From contig DAHWGX010000046.1 in NCBI GenBank assembly GCA_027335985.1, positions 1 through 18,261 of the forward strand: a stretch of 18,261 nucleotides of DNA, written 5' to 3'. The notes beneath the pieces were generated by a model. That model did no database searches. It was not told where the DNA came from and worked only from the letters and a program-made list of their open reading frames with translations. This document shows, one piece after another, positions 14,387-18,261 of this stretch. This stretch comes from Nitrospirota bacterium (GTDB lineage Bacteria; Nitrospirota_A; Leptospirillia; Leptospirillales; Leptospirillaceae). The translations under genes were made by a program, and so were the position numbers. Numbering within the stretch: position 1 is the stretch's first letter; each line of letters begins with the position of its first letter.

Positions 14387-15222
14387 AGGATTTTCAGAAG
14401 GAAATATTCGGCCTTCTTGCAAAAAACCGGAATCCTGACAGTTATGTCGCGGGAGGATTAGTTCTCAATGAATCACAATCCGCTCCCCGTTATTCTAACG
14501 ACATCGATATTTTTCATAGCGAAACCATGGCGGTTTCGGGAGTTGCCATGCAGGATGCCGCCTGTCTGCGTGAGCACGGAATTTCTGTGGAAATGGATAT
14601 AGTCTCGGACAAGTTTGTCCGGGCAGTGGCCCAAAGGGGAAATCTCGCGACGCGGCTGGACTGGGGAATTGACTCGGCATTTCGTTTCTTCCCGATCGAA
14701 GAAGATCCGGTATTCGGATACCGGCTTAACTTCTGGGATGCTTGCGTCAATAAGGTTCTTGCCCTTGCCGGTCGGGTCAATGAACAGGACCTTCTTCGGG
14801 ATACTTTGGACATTTTGGAAATCGACCGGACATCTCTTTCCTTGGGAACCCTGTGCTGGGCGGCTGTTGGGAAGGATCCTGGATGGACCCCCGAATTGCT
14901 TCTGAATACGATCGTCATGCGTGTCCGTTTCAGGGATGAACATTTTTCGGCATTGAAATTGCGCCCAGACTATACAGTCAGGGATTTCAAGATTCAATGG
15001 CTTCAGATCCTGGACCGTGCTCAGAGTCTCATCAGGTCGCTTCCCCCGGAACAGGCCGGATGTTTGTATCTCGATCAGACGGGACAGCCTGTGACCCCTG
15101 ATCCAAATCATCTGACATCTGTCAGACCCCATTATGGTTCCCTCGGTGGAGCCTGGCCGGAAGTTCACTCTGTGAATCTTTCTCAATCCGAATCGCCCAG
15201 GGATCCGGAACCCGGAGCGTAA
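14377..15222 (+). CDS. AbiEii/AbiGii-like nucleotidyltransferase, putative toxin
   Basis: 281 aa. A nucleotidyltransferase core is clear: VAGGLVL with Gly26-Gly27, then RYSNDIDIF with Ser40 and catalytic Asp42/Asp44, then VEMDI with a probable third acidic residue near Asp74. A second signature, NFWDACVNKVLALAGRVNEQ followed by a D-x-L-D-I-L segment, matches the AbiEii helical region. Enzymes of this class act as toxins by adding nucleotides to RNA, often tRNA, or modify partner proteins. The last ~60 residues are Pro-rich and look like an added tail. It overlaps the 65-aa gene and is followed after two bases by paralog B. The fold is firm; toxin role and target are inferred. Confidence 0.85.
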   Translation: MPLEDFQKEIFGLLAKNRNPDSYVAGGLVLNESQSAPRYSNDIDIFHSETMAVSGVAMQDAACLREHGISVEMDIVSDKFVRAVAQRGNLATRLDWGIDSAFRFFPIEEDPVFGYRLNFWDACVNKVLALAGRVNEQDLLRDTLDILEIDRTSLSLGTLCWAAVGKDPGWTPELLLNTIVMRVRFRDEHFSALKLRPDYTVRDFKIQWLQILDRAQSLIRSLPPEQAGCLYLDQTGQPVTPDPNHLTSVRPHYGSLGGAWPEVHSVNLSQSESPRDPEPGA

Positions 15223-15224
15223 GG

Positions 15225-16478
15225 ATGGGCTACCTTTTAAGACAAAGCCCGACTGCCTTTCTTATCCTGATTCTATTTCATTCTCCCGCCCAAGCCCTGA
15301 CCGGATCCTCCTTTGCCGCCTGTGTGGCCGAAGGAGAGGTGACCTACGCGCCAGCGACGGCGGCAACTTTGTCTGCCGCGGCCGGAGCCGAGTCAGGAAT
15401 TGCTGCGGCAGGAGCGGCGGCCTTGGCCAGCGATCTGGCCGCGGCAACTTCGGCAACCGCCGGATGTCTTGGAGCCGTGCCATGTGGAATCGCGACATCC
15501 CTGGGGGCCTCGGCGGCCGCATTTCCCGAACTGTACGGATCCGCCGAAGCGGCTCTGACGCCTGTTGCCCAGACAACGGGAGGAGTGGCGACCGGAGCTT
15601 TCGGGGGAATGGGGATCGTGGAACCGTTGTCGGGGCCCGGATACTGGATTCCTGTTGCCGGAGGCCTCGTTTTGAATCTCGAGTCCTACGCGGTCGCCCT
15701 TCACGGCGCCCTCTGCGCGGCCGGCCAAAATATCGACACTGCCCTTTCTGCGGCAAGCTCCGCACTTTCGAGCGATCTCCACAATACCGCGCGGCTGGTC
15801 GACAGCGCCAAAACCCATCTTGGGCTGATCCGGGAGCGTCTCCGGATGGATCGGGAATATCAGCCGAAGACTACTCTCTGTGCAAGGTCGGCCACGGTAG
15901 CGGGGAACGGTCCTGCCTTGGCCTCCGTCGCCCAGACGGCCGGAACCATCGACTCGTCCCTGTTGGCGGTGGATGAGGGACTTCCCGGATCGCTCATCCT
16001 TTCCTCTGCTTCCTCCTGGCCGGAACCCAACGCATCCGATCTTTTCGGCGCCGGTGGAGACACCCTCACTCCCCAGGAGATTTCCTCCGGAATCCGGACG
16101 ATCTGGCTTTTGACCCATTCGACCGGTCACGCGATTGATTCCCGGACGAAAGTCCATACGAGATCCCCTGTCCTTCCCCAGACTGTTCTGGCACGGGAAA
16201 GCCTGATCCGGCATATCCTCACGAATCTGTTTGCCCTGAGGGTTCCTCCGACCCCGGGTGCTGTGAGTTTCATGGGAAACCTGTCAAGCCAGGTTCTGGA
16301 ACGGTGGGGCAATCCTCCGTGGTTGGTCTCGCTCCACACTCTTCATCCGGCGACGCTCCGCCGGGAAATCGCCATGGAAGAGAGTCTGAAATCCGAGATC
16401 CGCTATCTCCGGATGGTTTCGAAGCAGCACCGGGAAGCGCTCCTGGCGATGATCGCGGCCGAAGGAGCGAATCGGTGA
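15225..16478 (+). CDS. Secreted Ala-rich protein, 417 aa; paralog B of the gene at 11721
   Basis: ATG at 15225 has GGAG seven bases upstream. A signal peptide (QSPTAFLILILFHSP) is cut near AQA-LT. A ~130-residue Ala/Gly-rich insertion follows that paralog A lacks (ATAATLSAAAGAESGIAAAG and onward). From about residue 160 the protein matches paralog A in order: ALSSDLHNTAR, RERLRMDREY, CARSA, ASDLFG, RWGNPPWLVSLHTL and LLAMIA. The RW/F-x-NPxWLxxLHTL motif near the C-terminus is the best-conserved patch. The family is not recognised. Its stop overlaps the SIR2 start (GTGA), so the two are co-translated. It is probably periplasmic or surface-associated. Confidence 0.86.
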   Translation: MGYLLRQSPTAFLILILFHSPAQALTGSSFAACVAEGEVTYAPATAATLSAAAGAESGIAAAGAAALASDLAAATSATAGCLGAVPCGIATSLGASAAAFPELYGSAEAALTPVAQTTGGVATGAFGGMGIVEPLSGPGYWIPVAGGLVLNLESYAVALHGALCAAGQNIDTALSAASSALSSDLHNTARLVDSAKTHLGLIRERLRMDREYQPKTTLCARSATVAGNGPALASVAQTAGTIDSSLLAVDEGLPGSLILSSASSWPEPNASDLFGAGGDTLTPQEISSGIRTIWLLTHSTGHAIDSRTKVHTRSPVLPQTVLARESLIRHILTNLFALRVPPTPGAVSFMGNLSSQVLERWGNPPWLVSLHTLHPATLRREIAMEESLKSEIRYLRMVSKQHREALLAMIAAEGANR

Positions 16479-17671
16479 AACGGCTCACCGTTCTTTTGGG
16501 AGCGGGATCGACACTCGTGGCTTCCCCATTAGGAGTTCCTCGCGGAACCCACTCGACAGAAACGCTCACTTCCTTTGTCTATAGGGATCATGATCTGGCC
16601 GCGAAAATCCATGATGAACTTCGGACGAAATATCCATCAGTCAATTTTGAGGATATTCTTTTTGCTCTGGAAAACCTCGAATCTTTCCTCATGTCAAAAG
16701 AGATCAAAGGAAATTTGCGATCAGCCCAGTTTGACCCAGTCATTTCGGTATTCACAGCTATGCGAAATGATCTCGGTTTTTCGCTTGATCGTCAAAATGT
16801 CAGTCAAAATCGTAGAAAACTAATCAAATACATTTTCGGAAAAATGGTCTTCGATTTGACCAAGCTGCGGGAGAATCCTGAGGACCTTTACCTCAAAGGT
16901 TTGATTGAAAGGCTTCAACAGCAATTTACTCTTCATCTCTTTACCTTGAATTATGATGACCTCATCGACCTTGTGTACGATACCTGGTTTGACGGATTTA
17001 TTGAAAAAGATGATGGAAAGTCGTTTTCAAGGTTTGATGGGGCTGAATTTCTGAGACGTTTCGATACTGAATCAAACTCTCTGGTTCATCTTCATGGAAG
17101 CATCCGGTTTGGCTTTCCTGTTCCTCCTCGTGGAAGCCAAGTCAATCCTGGGACAGTTGTCAAATACGATGACCCAATGGAGGCCTGGGATTCCTATGCG
17201 CGAACGTTCCCAGGAGAGATCCTCGTCGATGGTCAAATTGTTTCCCAGGATCCCATCATCTCCGGACTGAACAAACTCGACAAACTGTTCCTGAACCCGT
17301 CCCCATTTGGCTATTATTATCAGTCGTTTACCCGTTCCATGGTCCATGTTCCCAATCTTCTGATCATTGGTTATGGAGCGAGGGATCCGCATGTCAACGA
17401 ATGGATCAGGGAATTTGCGAGGGTGCATGGAACCAATCGAAAAATCGTGATGGTTTCCTTGTTTGAAAAGGACTATATAGGAAAAGACCTTCCGATCGTG
17501 GATTTTGCAAGGAAGGCGATGGGAAACGAGAATTTCAAATACCACGAGATGGTCCGGGATGTCCCCAACACTTGGCTGGAAATGGGGCCTTGTTTTCGAT
17601 GGGTTCAGTCAGGGTTCCCATTTTCGAATCCAGAGATTTTGGATAAAATCATCGAATATTTCAATCATTAA
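16475..17671 (+). CDS. SIR2-family (SIR2-like) protein, putative NAD-consuming defence effector
   Basis: 398 aa. GTG at 16475 is inside a GTGA overlap with paralog B and has GAAGGAG seven bases upstream. SIR2-like landmarks appear in order: LLGAGST (residues 7-13, NAD-binding GAGxS), TLNYDD (157-162), VHLHGS with probable catalytic His207, and IIGYGARDPHVNEW (297-310). This matches SIR2-like domains of bacterial antiphage systems, which deplete NAD+ when triggered, more than it matches protein deacetylase sirtuins; no zinc-ribbon cysteines are present. No second domain (APAZ, STALD, TPR) is evident, so sensing may come from the downstream genes. It is more AT-rich than the operon upstream. 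Fold firm, activity and trigger inferred. Confidence 0.86.
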   Translation: MKRLTVLLGAGSTLVASPLGVPRGTHSTETLTSFVYRDHDLAAKIHDELRTKYPSVNFEDILFALENLESFLMSKEIKGNLRSAQFDPVISVFTAMRNDLGFSLDRQNVSQNRRKLIKYIFGKMVFDLTKLRENPEDLYLKGLIERLQQQFTLHLFTLNYDDLIDLVYDTWFDGFIEKDDGKSFSRFDGAEFLRRFDTESNSLVHLHGSIRFGFPVPPRGSQVNPGTVVKYDDPMEAWDSYARTFPGEILVDGQIVSQDPIISGLNKLDKLFLNPSPFGYYYQSFTRSMVHVPNLLIIGYGARDPHVNEWIREFARVHGTNRKIVMVSLFEKDYIGKDLPIVDFARKAMGNENFKYHEMVRDVPNTWLEMGPCFRWVQSGFPFSNPEILDKIIEYFNH

Positions 17672-17684
17672 GCCCTAACGTTTG

Positions 17685-18050
17685 ATGAAAGGATCCTTGT
17701 TGAATTTCTCCCACTGGCTTCCGAAGTTCATCTGGGGAGAAGCCATCACCAGCCGGGCCGGCTCTGACTTTGAAGACTGTGAATATCTGACCCACACCTG
17801 TTTCCCCCGATTTGTCTGCCGAATCCTCCCATTTGAAGATTTTGGTGGAGAAAACGTGAGCGACGGATCGATCCGTGTTTGGCGTGAAGGCCCGGAAGGA
17901 AACACTGTCTGGAAAACGAACTTTGGGTTTTTGGTGAAGGATTTTCTCTGGATCAACTGGCCGGACAAAGATGAGGTGATCGCAGAGGTCTTCAGGGAAA
18001 TTTGCGTTGACCGACGACTTCGGGAAGATCTTTACGAGACGCTGGAGTAA
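17685..18050 (+). CDS. Hypothetical protein downstream of SIR2, 121 aa
   Basis: Follows the SIR2 stop by 13 bp on the same strand. ATG at 17685 lacks a clear ribosome binding site; TTG at 17700 has AAAGGA at six bases and may be the true start. The protein is soluble, mixed alpha/beta and rich in aromatic and acidic residues (FEDCEYLTHTCF, GSIRVWREGPEG, LWINWPDKDEV), ending in a charged helix. No family recognised. It could be a sensor, specificity or inhibitor partner of the SIR2 protein; this rests on position alone. Confidence 0.65.
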   Translation: MKGSLLNFSHWLPKFIWGEAITSRAGSDFEDCEYLTHTCFPRFVCRILPFEDFGGENVSDGSIRVWREGPEGNTVWKTNFGFLVKDFLWINWPDKDEVIAEVFREICVDRRLREDLYETLE

Positions 18051-18052
18051 GG

Positions 18053-18130
18053 ATGGAACATCCGTTGCGGGATTACCGAACGATTTATGATTTGGAAAAG
18101 TATCAGTATGATTTTATTAAATGGGGCTAG
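18053..18130 (+). CDS. Very short reading frame (25 aa), possible leader or 5' part of a frameshifted gene
   Basis: ATG at 18053 has GGAG five bases upstream and directly follows the previous stop. It encodes a polar peptide (MEHPLRDYRTIYDLEKYQ, then YDFIKWG) and stops with TAG at 18128-18130. A hydrophobic frame begins inside it at 18108. The good initiation site and the protein-like sequence suggest it is the real start of the membrane protein, broken by a frameshift, or else a coupled leader. Confidence 0.28.
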   Translation: MEHPLRDYRTIYDLEKYQYDFIKWG

Positions 18131-18261
18131 AGCGCTTGGTTTGCTTACATATTTAGAAAAGAACCCAAACCCTAAGCTTATGCTTCCTATAGTTCAGTTT
18201 TCGATATGGGCTTCGATATCCTTATTAACGGGGACTATGTATTTTCTAATCATTGTAGTAT
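18108..18261 (+). CDS. N-terminal part of a membrane protein, cut by the window edge
   Basis: Open from ATG 18108 to the window end. It reads NGARALGLLTYLEKNPNPK, then a strongly hydrophobic segment (LMLPIVQFSIWASISLLTG and on) that should span the membrane. The helix-turn-membrane pattern resembles small multi-pass proteins of unknown function often seen near defence genes, but this is pattern impression only. GGAAAAG lies upstream at seven bases. The stretch is the most AT-rich of the window's right side. It is same-strand with SIR2 and the 121-aa gene, so it may be the third member of a cluster. Confidence 0.42.
   Translation, partial: MILLNGARALGLLTYLEKNPNPKLMLPIVQFSIWASISLLTGTMYFLIIVV

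Noticed and set aside
15393..16214. Minus-strand open frame opposite paralog B
   Set aside because: Arg/Gly-rich shadow with no start signal; the plus-strand frame has a signal peptide and paralogy.
1..18261. CRISPR arrays, tRNA/rRNA genes, insertion sequences, att sites
   Set aside because: No regularly spaced repeats, no cloverleaf with a recognisable anticodon arm, no transposase or terminal inverted repeats were seen by eye; the only clear repeat pair is the 31-bp one.

Overview
The window looks like part of a conjugative or integrative element of a Gram-negative bacterium. The evidence is a DotI/IcmL/TraM-family protein of the type IVB (I-type) transfer apparatus, a topoisomerase III, an ArdC-type antirestriction protein, an LPD7-like polyvalent-associated protein, a lipoprotein with a lipobox, several secreted proteins and an outer-membrane barrel. 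The central conjugation block is moderately GC-rich with compact, overlapping genes. The left island, the toxin-antitoxin patch, the SIR2 gene and the right edge are visibly more AT-rich, which fits accessory cargo. The host is uncertain; codon style would suit a mid-GC acidophile of the Leptospirillum type, but that is a guess.

Layout. (1) 1-4264 is a defence-like island. Two short plus-strand fragments at the edge face a minus-strand set: DNA methyltransferase, then DUF262 (ParB/GmrS-like) protein, then HEPN-domain putative RNase. (2) 4310-8446 is a minus-strand conjugation operon: unknown 374-aa protein, DotI/TraM-like inner-membrane protein, LPD7-like protein, 47-aa protein, ArdC and a TRL-like lipoprotein, mostly joined by 1-17 bp overlaps or short gaps. 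(3) 8447-8578 is an AT-rich divergent promoter region. (4) 8579-13764 is a plus-strand operon: topB, a secreted 285-aa protein, a secreted 377-aa protein, a small zinc-knuckle-like protein and an outer-membrane barrel, with 4-bp overlaps at three of the four junctions. (5) 13771-15222 holds two toxin-antitoxin-like units, each led by a copy of a 31-bp hairpin-forming direct repeat. The first retains a small antitoxin-like gene and only the N-terminus of a nucleotidyltransferase; the second has a small gene and an intact AbiEii-like nucleotidyltransferase. (6) 15225-16478 is a second secreted protein, clearly paralogous to the one at 11721. (7) 16475-18261 is a SIR2-family gene translationally coupled to that paralog, followed by an unknown 121-aa gene and the start of a membrane protein cut by the window edge.

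Working picture: the backbone genes serve DNA transfer and envelope contact, with ArdC protecting incoming DNA. Three different accessory defence or stabilisation modules lie around and within them: methyltransferase/DUF262/HEPN, nucleotidyltransferase TA, and SIR2 with its neighbours. The most promising unfamiliar systems are the methyltransferase-DUF262-HEPN cluster and the SIR2-unknown-membrane-protein cluster attached to a duplicated secreted conjugation-type protein.
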